A stretch of 64,000 nt of DNA from Apostichopus japonicus (Eukaryota; Echinodermata; Holothuroidea; Aspidochirotida; Stichopodidae). Location: contig NC_092564.1 of NCBI RefSeq assembly GCF_037975245.1, positions 9,583,984 to 9,647,983 of the forward strand, written 5' to 3'. The notes beneath the pieces were generated by a model that was not told where the DNA came from, ran no database searches, and saw nothing but the letters and a program-made list of their open reading frames with translations. This document shows, piece by piece, positions 1 to 12,543 of this stretch (positions are counted from its first letter, which is position 1; each line of letters begins with the position of its first letter). The position numbers and the translations under genes are program-made.

Positions 1-608
1 GTGTGATCTTTATTCATATACTACACAATTGACGTAAGCTACACATATATATTATATTAACACTATTGACACAATGCAATTCTGTTCAGTGTTATATAAT
101 AGCGAGACTTTTATAAGTATTGTAGCCTAAGCTATGAATAGGAAGTAGGCCTATCGAGTAGGGAAACGCAACTTGGGCCTAGGCCTGGTACTCTTAAAGT
201 GTTACGATTTGAAACAGATGGCATGATGTTTACCTGTTACGACGTTGACTTACTTCAGATGGAGAATTTGTTTTAAGATGCTGATAAAGGAAACACAAAC
301 GAGTCTTCTACTCCTGACTTTCTAGCCTATATCTATTTATATCTATTGCGACAGAATCTTTTTTGCTTCATTGAAGGTAGCAGCCACTAACAGCAGACAC
401 TAACATCAGCCACTATGAGAAAAGGGCTAACCGGACATCTCAACTAGGTCGATAAATCAAATAAATCGAATTTGAAAAACACAAATTAGATCATCTATTA
501 AATCATTACATATTACGTATATACAGCTCGTTAAGATAGGTCCGTATCGGGATTAAAACTTTAAGGCTACTCTTTGGTCAAGAAATCGGTTTTGTTACAG
601 ATAGTAGC

Positions 609-1754
609 ATGGGCGGCGATCATGGGGGGGGGGGGGGGACGGGGGGAACTTGTCCCCCCAATATTTTAGGTGGGGGGATATAGTATCTAATATCCCCCCC
701 CCCCAATATTTGGTGGCATAGTTTTTCTTCTGTGGCTATAAGAGCATATGTTTTATGATATCGTTAGTAATTTCAAAAAAGAAAATGCTTAGATGCAACT
801 TACAAGGCCTGGGAAGTGCCATTTCCAGCAATTTGGGAGGCATTTTCCGCCAAAATTTTCTTTTACGCTTCACGCCATCTCATGGTGGCGTTACGCTTAG
901 ATAGTTTGCCTACAAGCCTCCCTTGGCAAATTCCTCGCTACGCGCATGTCTAACCGTGTCACAATTTGTTACTAAATATCACCACAAAACGACACAGAAT
1001 TTCACCGAGAGTAGTTTTCACTTATTTTCGAAATGAATTAGCTAGACGGACCATGGGCGCAGATCCTGGTGGGGACAGCGGGACGCGTCCCCATCAACCT
1101 TTTCAGTGGTGGGGACATGTCACCACCAATTTGTTTTGACCAAACGCTGCATTGCAAATTTCCCTGTATTGAACTTTGGAGCAGTTTGATCAAGCATTGT
1201 GCAAATGACATGCAGCAGCTCTCACTTTATTACATTTATCCACAGATGTTAAATTTTGGAAGGAAATCGCATTTGCGGCAGTCTATAATTGTTTCTGGGA
1301 GAGGACCCAGGCCCATCGTATACAAAAGTCTATACTTGGATTATTTGTCCCCTGATTTTTTTCTGCAGACGCCCATGTGTTTCCCCCAACTTAAATTTCT
1401 AAGCCATGAGATCTCAAATTTAAGGAGGTTTTGGAGCATTATTGGTCTGGGAAGTGTTATTTCCAGCGATCTGGGAGGTATATTTGCATAAAAAAATTCT
1501 TGTACGTTGACGCGCGAACCAATGGTCTCGCTCCGCTTAGATAGTATTAGAGAACAGATACGCATCCCCACCATTATCCAAGACTGATCTGCGCCCATGA
1601 GCCTCGGACCGCATCCGTAATGAAATTTGGTATATATACCAAAATATCACGAAGCGCGCGAACAATTTTGGGGATGTAGTAGGCTACGCGCCTGCACCCA
1701 AGCAAATGTCCCCCCCCCCCTCCCCCAATATTTGAAACAAATCGCCGCCCCTGG
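609..1754. mobile_element. Composite hAT-like MITE region with poly-G ends
   Basis: The left edge reads CATGGGCGGCGAT and the right edge near 1741-1754 is the reverse complement of CAGGGGCGGCGAT, one mismatch apart. Just inside each end lies a poly-G or poly-C tract and a CCCCAATATTT motif in mirror orientation. A second element (1052-1599) is nested inside. No exact 8-bp target duplication was found at the outer ends, so the boundaries are tentative. The interior has no credible coding sequence. Confidence 0.45.
1052..1599. mobile_element. Nested MITE with exact 14-bp terminal inverted repeats
   Basis: CATGGGCGCAGATC at 1052-1065 is matched exactly in reverse complement at 1586-1599, giving a 548-bp non-autonomous element. 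The interior shares the 'AATTTAAGG...TGGGAAGTG...GATCTGGGAGG' style block and a 'CTCCGCTTAGATAGT' block with other MITEs here (about 780-930, 3000-3070, 53680-54326, 54996-55656). The adjacent 8-mers agree only partly, so the target duplication is not confirmed. Confidence 0.6.
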
Positions 1755-2880
1755 ACTAGATATACCACGTGAAAGAGGAACCAAGCTTTCTACTTTCATG
1801 TGGTGCTAACCGGACATCTCAACTATAGGTCGATAACTAAATAAATCGATTTTGAAATAATAATACCTTTACCGCGCGTTTCAAGCTAATTCGGTTCTCA
1901 TTTGCATCCCCTTCCCACTAGGATCGAACGGAGTGTAGCCATCGTTCAATAAAGCAGAGTGTTACTGACTCGGACTTTTTTTATACCACGGACGTGTAAG
2001 AGGAATATCTTAACTTCGTCATTTTACCTATCGTGCCTGATGCATATTCTAATAAATTAATTGTTTAGACATTTGAGGGGGAAAATAAAAATTTGGTATA
2101 AAAATTGCCGCAATTTACGCCTTTCTCCACAAGTTTTGGTAAGGTCACAAGTTGAAGTTAACTATGGATGCAGAAATCGTCCACCATTCCATTCCAGAAG
2201 TATATCACATGAAAGAACAATATCTCATATCTCTTGTGGTGCCATTTTTGGCTTTTGAAAGTATGCACGTAGTATGCGCGTAACGTTGATGCAGGGAGTC
2301 GCCCCTCGGGTTGATGCACTATTGTCTGCTGTAAGTGGCTGCTCTTAATGGCTGCTACCTTCAAACAGGTCTTGTTTTTTCCCTTTTTCTCGAAAAGTCT
2401 CAGTTTCGTGTAACCATTCCATAAATGGGAAAAATGCTAACATAAGCCCAAATCTGCTGAGTAAAACGGTTCCACGCAGAGAGTTGGACATACGATATTA
2501 ACTTCCGGAAATTCGAAATTTGTTTTCTTCCTATTAGATGCCATTACAACAAAGATGTAAATAAATAAACAAATAAAAGTAAAACAGACAATCTCGATAT
2601 TAAATTTGCTGTCTGAAATGTGTGTCATATTAATTATTAATCTCTTTGTGCTTTGTTTTACGTGACTTAATTGTAGAGGAATTTACAGTATAAACGTGGT
2701 AGTAATTATGTATCATATAAGGTCGATATTGCGAATTCTAGGCATACATTTTCTATTCCTTCTTCTTTCCTTTTTGTTTTCTTTGTGAGTGCGACTGGGG
2801 TGGAAATTCGATCGGGTTCAGTATAATTAATATGTGAACATGAAAATAATTAGACCGAAATGAAACAAAACAAACAATTT
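1755..2880. other. Intergenic, no gene recognised
   Basis: AT-rich DNA with short open frames on both strands that show no domain, splice structure or coding bias that I can recognise. Confidence 0.5.
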
Positions 2881-2894
2881 TCTCATTATTTAGC

Positions 2895-3115
2895 AGGCGC
2901 ATAGCCGGGGGGCGAAGGGGGCAGCCGCCCACCCCCCCCCCTTGAGCATATTTTTGAAACATTTTTTTAATGTTTTTATGATATCGCTAGTATTTTCAAA
3001 AGAGAAAATGCTAAGATGCACCTTACAAGGCCTGGGAAGTGCCTTTCCAACGATCTGGGAGGCATTTTCAGCCAAAATTTTGTCTGCAGAACAAGAACGT
3101 AGCAACGCTGGTGCC
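2895..3115. mobile_element. Fragment of the poly-G MITE family
   Basis: The block from the poly-C tract at about 2931 through 'GGCCTGGGAAGTGCC' and 'TCTGGGAGGCATTTTC' repeats the block at about 740-860. It looks like a diverged member of the same non-autonomous family. Ends are not resolved. Confidence 0.45.
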
Positions 3116-3419
3116 AGGATCGTCCGAGTTGCTTCGGAGAGTTACTCATGCATATCTTTAAGCTCCCCCGCCCCCCCCCCCATTCTGCATAGGACTTCTG
3201 CAGGGCTTAGGGAGCCAATTTTACGATGTGTGCACAAAGTGTAAAGGGGCCATTGTGCAGTTGTGGCTCCACCGGGCGCAGACTAGATTTGGCCACTTTC
3301 CCTTAGGCATAGAGCAGGATATAAGACTCAAGGGCGGACTCCGCTAACGCAATGCACATAGCCGCTGCGCGGCCACGGGGAGCCGCCCGCCACGACCACA
3401 CAGGGCAAGACGGTCAGTA

Positions 3420-4633
3420 TTTGTATATTTGTATATTTATTTGTTTCATCACAATTTACAGTGTGACGGGAAGTCTCCTATAAAGCCTGCAAGGCTCAAC
3501 AAAGTAGGAGACTCCCCAAAAGAAAAAAAAAAGAAAAACTTAAGAATAGATAAAGAAATGTTAATAGTAGCATCTACAATGATGAAATAATCGTATTGAC
3601 GCTAATTGAAATTAATAATGTTAATAAACAATCCTAACAATCTTTATAATGATCTTAATCACAAACACACACAAGAATAAATCCATCAATAGTGACAAAT
3701 AATTACAGTTTGGAGATTCCTTTTGAATACAGAGTAAGAAGGCTTATTCTTAACATTATCCTGGAGATTATTCCACGTTTTTATAGCACGAATACGAGGG
3801 TTAAAATAACTTAAAGTACTTCGTTGGGATAAAACATGTGCGTGATTACAATGGCGTGTTTGATGGTTGTGGATTAGTCTAATTACTATATATAAAATCT
3901 TTAAAAGCCTCGGGTAGCAATCCATTCCATGCTTTATATGCAAATGTTGCAAGCTGGACTCTTATAATATCATTTAGCTTTAATAAATTTAATCTTTTGA
4001 ATAATGGGCTAGTATGATCACGTGGTGCAGCATGTGAAATATGGCGGATAACTCTCTTCTGGAGGACACATAGGTGATTAAGAATTGTAGAATAGGTTCC
4101 TGACCAAATAGTCGTGCAATAAGTTAATTGGGGTAAAATCAGAGTTATATAGAGTGTTCTGAGTATATTTGGAGGTAAATAATGTTTTAATTTGCATATA
4201 ATACCAGTATTTCTAGCCACTCTGTTACAGACTGCTGATATATGATCACGCCACGAAAGTTTATTGTCTATGTGTACACCCAAGAACTTAGTAGTGTTAA
4301 CCCGATTAATAATTTTATCATTCATGGTAATATTGTGATCCCATCTGAATGAGTGACCAGCATTAAACACCATATAATTAGTTTTTTTTCTATATTAAGA
4401 GATAATTTGTTTGCTGCGAACCAGCTGGAAAATTTAGTTAGTTCAGTAGAAACAGTTCTATGTGATGAGAATAGATTTTGGGAATCGAAGAAAATATTTG
4501 TGTCGTCAGCAAATAATATTCTCAAGTATTCTTTGCCTTGGTTGGTCGGCTTCATGACCGAATTGCCGCCGGGGTTCAAGATTGAAGATGGGGAGCAGAT
4601 CATATTCCCGATGACTTGGGGATGCTGTTCCAT
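3420..4633 (-). pseudogene. 5'-truncated, frameshifted non-LTR retrotransposon (LINE) remnant
   Basis: Minus-strand open frames at 4633-4322, 4373-3879 and 3952-3686 together resemble the C-terminal half of a LINE reverse transcriptase. The catalytic FADD box is in the first (near 4510), followed by the thumb-region motif 'TTKFLGVHIDNKLSWRDHI' in the second. The three pieces overlap in different frames, so at least two frameshifts separate them and the copy is dead. Endonuclease and N-terminal RT are absent, as in a 5'-truncated insertion. The 3' end on this strand finishes near 3420 in short TTTGTATA/AAATA-type repeats. A CR1/Jockey-group origin is likely, but the clade is not resolved by eye. 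Confidence 0.8.
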
Positions 4634-4679
4634 ATTGTTGGAGTGCTGTATACGGTTTGTTCACTTAGGCCTAATTTGA

Positions 4680-6060
4680 TTTGGGGGGGGGGGGCTGTAA
4701 CGACTTGCCCGAAAAATATAACCAAATTGTTTCGCGCGCTCCGCGCGCGCGTCCAACATGTTAATGTGCATATCATTTAGGCATTCATCGGTTATTACAT
4801 AACATGCCAATAACATACAATCATTTGCTATTACCCTTCCATATTGATTAGAATTATTGGGGAAGTCGTTACAATAATAATATTATAAGTTTAACCATTG
4901 AAAAACACATTGCAAATTACTTTTTCTTTCAGTAGGTGCCCGAAACATTCTCAACATATTGCCCGAATTTTCACCAACAAATTTGGTTGGGGATGCAGCT
5001 TTCCCCCAGCCCCCGCCTCCTACGCCTTTGGTTGTACATTGGGTTTTCTATATGGCTGGAAGGTGCCAGTGCCTAGATCTAGGATTACGTCAAGAAATTC
5101 TACATCAGTACAGATCTGCAATAGACTGGTACGTGTCCATCTCGCAAATGATGATTGGTGACATCACCAAGTCATGTGTTGCATATTAAATCTCTGCTAC
5201 AAATTAAATCTATGGCATTCTCTGCAATAAGATGATTAGTGACATCGCAAAGGATGATTAGTGACATCACCAAGTCATGTGTTGCATATTAAATCTCTGC
5301 TACATATTAAATCTACTGCCCTAAGATTCGTTTGTACGCGAACAGATCAGGGGTTGTAGCACCAGCTCCACCTCAGTGCACTGAATTATTCATATCTTGC
5401 ACGGGGTTGACGCTTATGTATTTTGGTTTTTTACTCCAGCTGAGGGTAGTCTGCGGCTCCACCTATTTCTATATAGACCCCGCCTTTTCTCCAGCTGAGG
5501 GTAGCTTGAAATGTCGATCAAATCTCCTTGTTAATGTCCATTGGCTTAGATATAATAGTAACGCCTCAACGATACATATTCATATTCCCCCTTCTATCAA
5601 TGTGGCTCGCGCGTACAGCCGTCTGCTATAAAACAACATTCTTGCGACGACTAACTGTCAAGTAATTTCACTTTTATTCTATGAAAACTGGACTGGGACA
5701 ACATTGTATTCCTTTATGTAAAAACGTCTGATATCACTTATTGCAGGTAGGTGCTACAAGGCAAAACGTCGTTAAATTCAGTTATTTGCCATCAGTGTAA
5801 CAGTCTTTACTTTAGCCTTAGGTAAGCTAGGCTGTCACTGCGATTGAGATTGTACGTAGTTTACGTTTATATGAAATAGCAAACTATGAGTATTACTACT
5901 AGTATGGGCCTAGTACAGTATCACTAGGTTATGTACTTGTAGTGGGTTATGATATGGTAAATAATTGTCGTACGATGACTGCGTAGGCCTATGCCCACAG
6001 CAAAGATGTTTAACACAGAGCATCACATTTGTCAATCAAATAATAATAAATACTCGTGAC
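4680..6060. other. Intergenic, no gene recognised
   Basis: Contains a poly-G tract at 4682-4693, a CG-rich block near 4730-4752 and a local direct repeat at about 5150-5310 ('GATGATTAGTGACATC', 'AGTCATGTGTTGCATATTAAATC'). No supported gene. Confidence 0.5.
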
Positions 6061-6072
6061 TTCACTGTAGGC

Positions 6073-7076
6073 TAGGGTGCGTCGGTAAATCGATATATCC
6101 AATAAACCCTTTTTCTTTGATATCCACACCAACGGTATTGAAATCTGCCATTAACGAAGATATCGAAATACCAAGTACATCCAAAATAAACCTTGAATAC
6201 TGGTAAAAAATAATACTGAATTAAAGATAATGACCCATTAGTACCCCTGAGTTCGAGTATATTCCTGCTGCAACTGTTTATAGTGTATAACTTACTGTAC
6301 CACCCCCGTAGTCAGGAAGTATTAACATTCTTGCTGCACATTCTTCCTGCACCTGTTGTGTGTACTATACCGAACAAAAGTTAATGAAGGAGAACAATGA
6401 TGTATTTCTTCCGTTTTCACCTTCAAAAATGGTTTAAGCCTACTCGGCCAATCACGATCACGGATGGGTTACATTTACACACGCTACTTATCATAATAAT
6501 TTCATTCCCAAGTTACGAAGTTGTATAATAATATCCACACTGTGCTATGACTAATTACTTTAGAACTTCATCATAGTAGTAACCGTACCGCAAGTACAGT
6601 TTCCTGCCAAATGGTTCTACCGATAAAGTCTCTTTCATTTCTTTTCTAGCTTGGTAACTATTGTCACTTGCTCTCCCACACCAATTATATATGCCACAGT
6701 CAACTACAGTACTACAATAACATACAGCTTGTGGTTGGACTGGGCTGGCCTCACAGTGAGGTGTACTGTAACTGTACATTCGCGTTGTATTGAAGGAGGT
6801 AAGCAACACTGATTTTTGTACTTTCTTTTCTTTTTGATCAAAGTTTTAGTAAATAAAATGCTGCAAAAGAAAGAGCATAGATGGGAATATCGTCATTTAA
6901 CTGCAAACACAATTGTAGGCTAGAATAGTGTCCATGCGATGCATACTAAGTGTTTGATAGTACAGTTGTGTATGTATCGGCAATCGGCAAGTGTTTCTTC
7001 TGGTATATATCCGATAATAACTGATTTTGGTCAGCTGTTTATCGGTATCTGTTATTGCTCACACCGACGCACCCTA
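6073..7076. mobile_element. Possible hAT-like element with exact 14-bp inverted ends
   Basis: TAGGGTGCGTCGGT at 6073-6086 is matched exactly in reverse complement at 7063-7076. The terminus pattern (T/C-AGGG) fits hAT-like elements. The flanking 8-mers (CTGTAGGC and CTGCACTG) share only three leading bases, so no target duplication is shown. Only the right end has been carried into the downstream tandem array. Confidence 0.45.
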
Positions 7077-10000
7077 CTGCACTGACACTAAGTAAGTGAT
7101 GGAGCTGAGGGTTCTTACTCTAGCCTCTAGGCCTTTATGATGTGTATTGTCAGGATCGATATGCCTGGGAGGAGTGGTGAGATTTGTTTACACGTCATGA
7201 TTTTAAGTGTTGTAAAGTAAAAGTAGTTAATTTGTCATTTCTGTATGGTATCAGTTCTCAATGATCAACTCCAGTAAGTCAAGTTCATGTAATTATCACT
7301 AGTGTTGATGTTGTAAACTACCTGTACTCTCCAACAGTTGGGATGATGATATAGTTTGCTGTTTGTACTTTGGCAATCAGGAGTGAGCCTGCTAACGGTG
7401 ATGTTGTTAAACCGGTGACTTTAATTATCTCACATCAATTGTACTGAAGGCTTCATTATTAAAGCTACTGTAGCAGCTGGGGGCACACTATATAGTAGTA
7501 ACCGTACCGCAAGTACAGTTTCCTGCCAAATGGTTCTACCGATAAAGTCTCTTTCATTTCTTTTCTAGCTTGGTAACTATTGTCACTTGCTCTCCCACAC
7601 CAGTTATATGCCACAGTCAACTACAGTACTACAATAACATACAGCTTGTGGTTGGACTGGGCTGGCCTCACAGTGGAGTGTACTGTAACTGTACATTCGC
7701 GTTGTATTGAAGGAGGTAAGCAACACTGATTTTTGTACTTTCTTTTCTTTTTGATCAAAGTTTTAGTAAATAAAATGCTGCAAAAGAAAGAGCATAGATG
7801 GGAATATCGTCATTTAACTGCAAACACAATTGTAGGCTAGAATAGTGTCCATGCGATGCATACTAAGTGTTTGATAGTACAGTTGTGTATGTATCGGCAA
7901 TCGGCAAGTGTTTCTTCTGGTATATATCCGATAATAACTGATTTTGGTCAGCTGTTTATCGGTATCTGTTATTGCTCACACCGACGCACCCTACTGCACT
8001 GACACTAAGTAAGTGATGGAGCTGAGGGTTCTTACTCTAGCCTCTAGGCCTTTATGATGTGTATTGTCAGGATCGATATGCCTGGGAGGAGTGGTGAGAT
8101 TTGTTTACACGTCATGATTTTAAGTGTTGTAAAGTAAAAGTAGTTAATTTGTCATTTCTGTATGGTATCAGTTCTCAATGATCAACTCCAGTAAGTCAAG
8201 TTCATGTAATTATCACTAGTGTTGATGTTGTAAACTACCTGTACTCTCCAACAGTTGGGATGATGATATAGTTTGCTGTTTGTACTTTGGCAATCAGGAG
8301 TGAGCCTGCTAACGGTGATGTTGTTAAACCGGTGACTTTAATTATCTCACATCAATTGTACTGAAGGCTTCATTATTAAAGCTACTGTAGCAGCTGGGGG
8401 CACACTATATAGTAGTAACCGTACCGCAAGTACAGTTTCCTGCCAAATGGTTCTACCGATAAAGTCTCTTTCATTTCTTTTCTAGCTTGGTAACTATTGT
8501 CACTTGCTCTCCCACACCAGTTATATGCCACAGTCAACTACAGTACTACAATAACATACAGCTTGTGGTTGGACTGGGCTGGCCTCACAGTGGAGTGTAC
8601 TGTAACTGTACATTCGCGTTGTATTGAAGGAGGTAAGCAACACTGATTTTTGTACTTTCTTTTCTTTTTGATCAAAGTTTTAGTAAATAAAATGCTGCAA
8701 AAGAAAGAGCATAGATGGGAATATCGTCATTTAACTGCAAACACAATTGTAGGCTAGAATAGTGTCCATGCGATGCATACTAAGTGTTTGATAGTACAGT
8801 TGTGTATGTATCGGCAATCGGCAAGTGTTTCTTCTGGTATATATCCGATAATAACTGATTTTGGTCAGCTGTTTATCGGTATCTGTTATTGCTCACACCG
8901 ACGCACCCTACTGCACTGACACTAAGTAAGTGATGGAGCTGAGGGTTCTTACTCTAGCCTCTAGGCCTTTATGATGTGTATTGTCAGGATCGATATGCCT
9001 GGGAGGAGTGGTGAGATTTGTTTACACGTCATGATTTTAAGTGTTGTAAAGTAAAAGTAGTTAATTTGTCATTTCTGTATGGTATCAGTTCTCAATGATC
9101 AACTCCAGTAAGTCAAGTTCATGTAATTATCACTAGTGTTGATGTTGTAAACTACCTGTACTCTCCAACAGTTGGGATGATGATATAGTTTGCTGTTTGT
9201 ACTTTGGCAATCAGGAGTGAGCCTGCTAACGGTGATGTTGTTAAACCGGTGACTTTAATTATCTCACATCAATTGTACTGAAGGCTTCATTATTAAAGCT
9301 ACTGTAGCAGCTGGGGGCACACTATATAGTAGTAACCGTACCGCAAGTACAGTTTCCTGCCAAATGGTTCTACCGATAAAGTCTCTTTCATTTCTTTTCT
9401 AGCTTGGTAACTATTGTCACTTGCTCTCCCACACCAGTTATATGCCACAGTCAACTACAGTACTACAATAACATACAGCTTGTGGTTGGACTGGGCTGGC
9501 CTCACAGTGGAGTGTACTGTAACTGTACATTCGCGTTGTATTGAAGGAGGTAAGCAACACTGATTTTTGTACTTTCTTTTCTTTTTGATCAAAGTTTTAG
9601 TAAATAAAATGCTGCAAAAGAAAGAGCATAGATGGGAATATCGTCATTTAACTGCAAACACAATTGTAGGCTAGAATAGTGTCCATGCGATGCATACTAA
9701 GTGTTTGATAGTACAGTTGTGTATGTATCGGCAATCGGCAAGTGTTTCTTCTGGTATATATCCGATAATAACTGATTTTGGTCAGCTGTTTATCGGTATC
9801 TGTTATTGCTCACACCGACGCACCCTACTGCACTGACACTAAGTAAGTGATGGAGCTGAGGGTTCTTACTCTAGCCTCTAGGCCTTTATGATGTGTATTG
9901 TCAGGATCGATATGCCTGGGAGGAGTGGTGAGATTTGTTTACACGTCATGATTTTAAGTGTTGTAAAGTAAAAGTAGTTAATTTGTCATTTCTGTATGGT

Positions 10001-12077
10001 ATCAGTTCTCAATGATCAACTCCAGTAAGTCAAGTTCATGTAATTATCACTAGTGTTGATGTTGTAAACTACCTGTACTCTCCAACAGTTGGGATGATGA
10101 TATAGTTTGCTGTTTGTACTTTGGCAATCAGGAGTGAGCCTGCTAACGGTGATGTTGTTAAACCGGTGACTTTAATTATCTCACATCAATTGTACTGAAG
10201 GCTTCATTATTAAAGCTACTGTAGCAGCTGGGGGCACACTATATAGTAGTAACCGTACCGCAAGTACAGTTTCCTGCCAAATGGTTCTACCGATAAAGTC
10301 TCTTTCATTTCTTTTCTAGCTTGGTAACTATTGTCACTTGCTCTCCCACACCAGTTATATGCCACAGTCAACTACAGTACTACAATAACATACAGCTTGT
10401 GGTTGGACTGGGCTGGCCTCACAGTGGAGTGTACTGTAACTGTACATTCGCGTTGTATTGAAGGAGGTAAGCAACACTGATTTTTGTACTTTCTTTTCTT
10501 TTTGATCAAAGTTTTAGTAAATAAAATGCTGCAAAAGAAAGAGCATAGATGGGAATATCGTCATTTAACTGCAAACACAATTGTAGGCTAGAATAGTGTC
10601 CATGCGATGCATACTAAGTGTTTGATAGTACAGTTGTGTATGTATCGGCAATCGGCAAGTGTTTCTTCTGGTATATATCCGATAATAACTGATTTTGGTC
10701 AGCTGTTTATCGGTATCTGTTATTGCTCACACCGACGCACCCTACTGCACTGACACTAAGTAAGTGATGGAGCTGAGGGTTCTTACTCTAGCCTCTAGGC
10801 CTTTATGATGTGTATTGTCAGGATCGATATGCCTGGGAGGAGTGGTGAGATTTGTTTACACGTCATGATTTTAAGTGTTGTAAAGTAAAAGTAGTTAATT
10901 TGTCATTTCTGTATGGTATCAGTTCTCAATGATCAACTCCAGTAAGTCAAGTTCATGTAATTATCACTAGTGTTGATGTTGTAAACTACCTGTACTCTCC
11001 AACAGTTGGGATGATGATATAGTTTGCTGTTTGTACTTTGGCAATCAGGAGTGAGCCTGCTAACGGTGATGTTGTTAAACCGGTGACTTTAATTATCTCA
11101 CATCAATTGTACTGAAGGCTTCATTATTAAAGCTACTGTAGCAGCTGGGGGCACACTATATAGTAGTAACCGTACCGCAAGTACAGTTTCCTGCCAAATG
11201 GTTCTACCGATAAAGTCTCTTTCATTTCTTTTCTAGCTTGGTAACTATTGTCACTTGCTCTCCCACACCAGTTATATGCCACAGTCAACTACAGTACTAC
11301 AATAACATACAGCTTGTGGTTGGACTGGGCTGGCCTCACAGTGGAGTGTACTGTAACTGTACATTCGCGTTGTATTGAAGGAGGTAAGCAACACTGATTT
11401 TTGTACTTTCTTTTCTTTTTGATCAAAGTTTTAGTAAATAAAATGCTGCAAAAGAAAGAGCATAGATGGGAATATCGTCATTTAACTGCAAACACAATTG
11501 TAGGCTAGAATAGTGTCCATGCGATGCATACTAAGTGTTTGATAGTACAGTTGTGTATGTATCGGCAATCGGCAAGTGTTTCTTCTGGTATATATCCGAT
11601 AATAACTGATTTTGGTCAGCTGTTTATCGGTATCTGTTATTGCTCACACCGACGCACCCTACTGCACTGACACTAAGTAAGTGATGGAGCTGAGGGTTCT
11701 TACTCTAGCCTCTAGGCCTTTATGATGTGTATTGTCAGGATCGATATGCCTGGGAGGAGTGGTGAGATTTGTTTACACGTCATGATTTTAAGTGTTGTAA
11801 AGTAAAAGTAGTTAATTTGTCATTTCTGTATGGTATCAGTTCTCAATGATCAACTCCAGTAAGTCAAGTTCATGTAATTATCACTAGTGTTGATGTTGTA
11901 AACTACCTGTACTCTCCAACAGTTGGGATGATGATATAGTTTGCTGTTTGTACTTTGGCAATCAGGAGTGAGCCTGCTAACGGTGATGTTGTTAAACCGG
12001 TGACTTTAATTATCTCACATCAATTGTACTGAAGGCTTCATTATTAAAGCTACTGTAGCAGCTGGGGGCACACTATA
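6574..12077. repeat. Six-copy tandem array of a ~917-bp unit
   Basis: Units begin with TAGTAGTAACCGTACC at 6574, 7493, 8410, 9327, 10244 and 11161. Spacing is 919 bp for the first and exactly 917 bp for the rest. Copies 2-6 look essentially identical; copy 1 differs by small changes (for example ATTATATATGCC versus GTTATATGCC). The array ends near 12077, where the junction sequence GGGCACACTATAC is briefly repeated. Each unit holds the ACCGACGCACCCTA terminus described for the element at 6073-7076. No open frame is conserved across copies, so the unit is probably non-coding. The high identity implies recent amplification or homogenisation, or an assembly artefact. Confidence 0.95.
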
Positions 12078-12431
12078 CAGGGCACACTATACAACTTTCA
12101 CCTAATTTTGAATCATCGCCACAATTTTGAGTCACAAACAGATTGCCTTGAACACTATACGACTGACTATGTGGTTTCCTAACTAAAGTCCAAATAATGT
12201 ATTCAATTCATTGGCTTTACTTTCTACCTGTGAAATGGTTTGGTCAATAGCCTTATTTGAACACTCCTAATTTGAAACCCTTTGAGAAAGTGTTAACATA
12301 TTACACTAAGAAATTGTTGTATATCTTTCCTCAGGACGTCTTTTACAATGGATTTGTTTCTCTGCATCTGTTTGCAGCTGCAATATATTTCCTTCAGTTT
12401 TATGTATTAGTGGCCCTAATTGTATTTCAGA
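12078..12431. other. Upstream region of the transposase gene
   Basis: Separates the array from the first recognised coding exon. Two splice-acceptor-like sites are visible, one near 12334 (TTTCCTCAG) and one at 12421-12430 (TGTATTTCAG). An untranslated exon therefore probably lies upstream, but I cannot place it. No inverted terminal repeat of the transposon was recognised here. Confidence 0.4.
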
Positions 12432-12543
12432 ATGGCAGAAGACGTTTCCAAGTGTCATGTCTGTGGAGATGAGTATCCATCAGCAGCAGTGTTGTACTGG
12501 CATTATCGATGCCATCATCTCCATCCTCCACCAGTCTACCAAG
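12432..12543 (+). CDS. Transposase gene exon 1: C2H2 zinc finger
   Basis: ATG at 12432 follows the acceptor TGTATTTCAG. The exon encodes MAEDVSK and then a C2H2 finger (CHVCGDEYPSAAVLYWHYRC-HH), ending at the donor CAAG|GTACTG. It has 37 codons plus one base (phase 1). The lone G joins CA at 15169-15170 to make GCA and continues exactly in the frame of the long downstream exon. This in-frame join and the shared zinc-finger theme are why I place the start here, not in the GT microsatellite upstream of the long exon. Not confirmed by transcript data. Confidence 0.75.

Noticed and set aside
1069-1491. 140-residue plus-strand open frame
   Set aside because: Lies within a non-autonomous MITE and shows no domain.
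6555-6809. 84-residue minus-strand open frame in the first array unit
   Set aside because: Not preserved in the other five copies and no domain.
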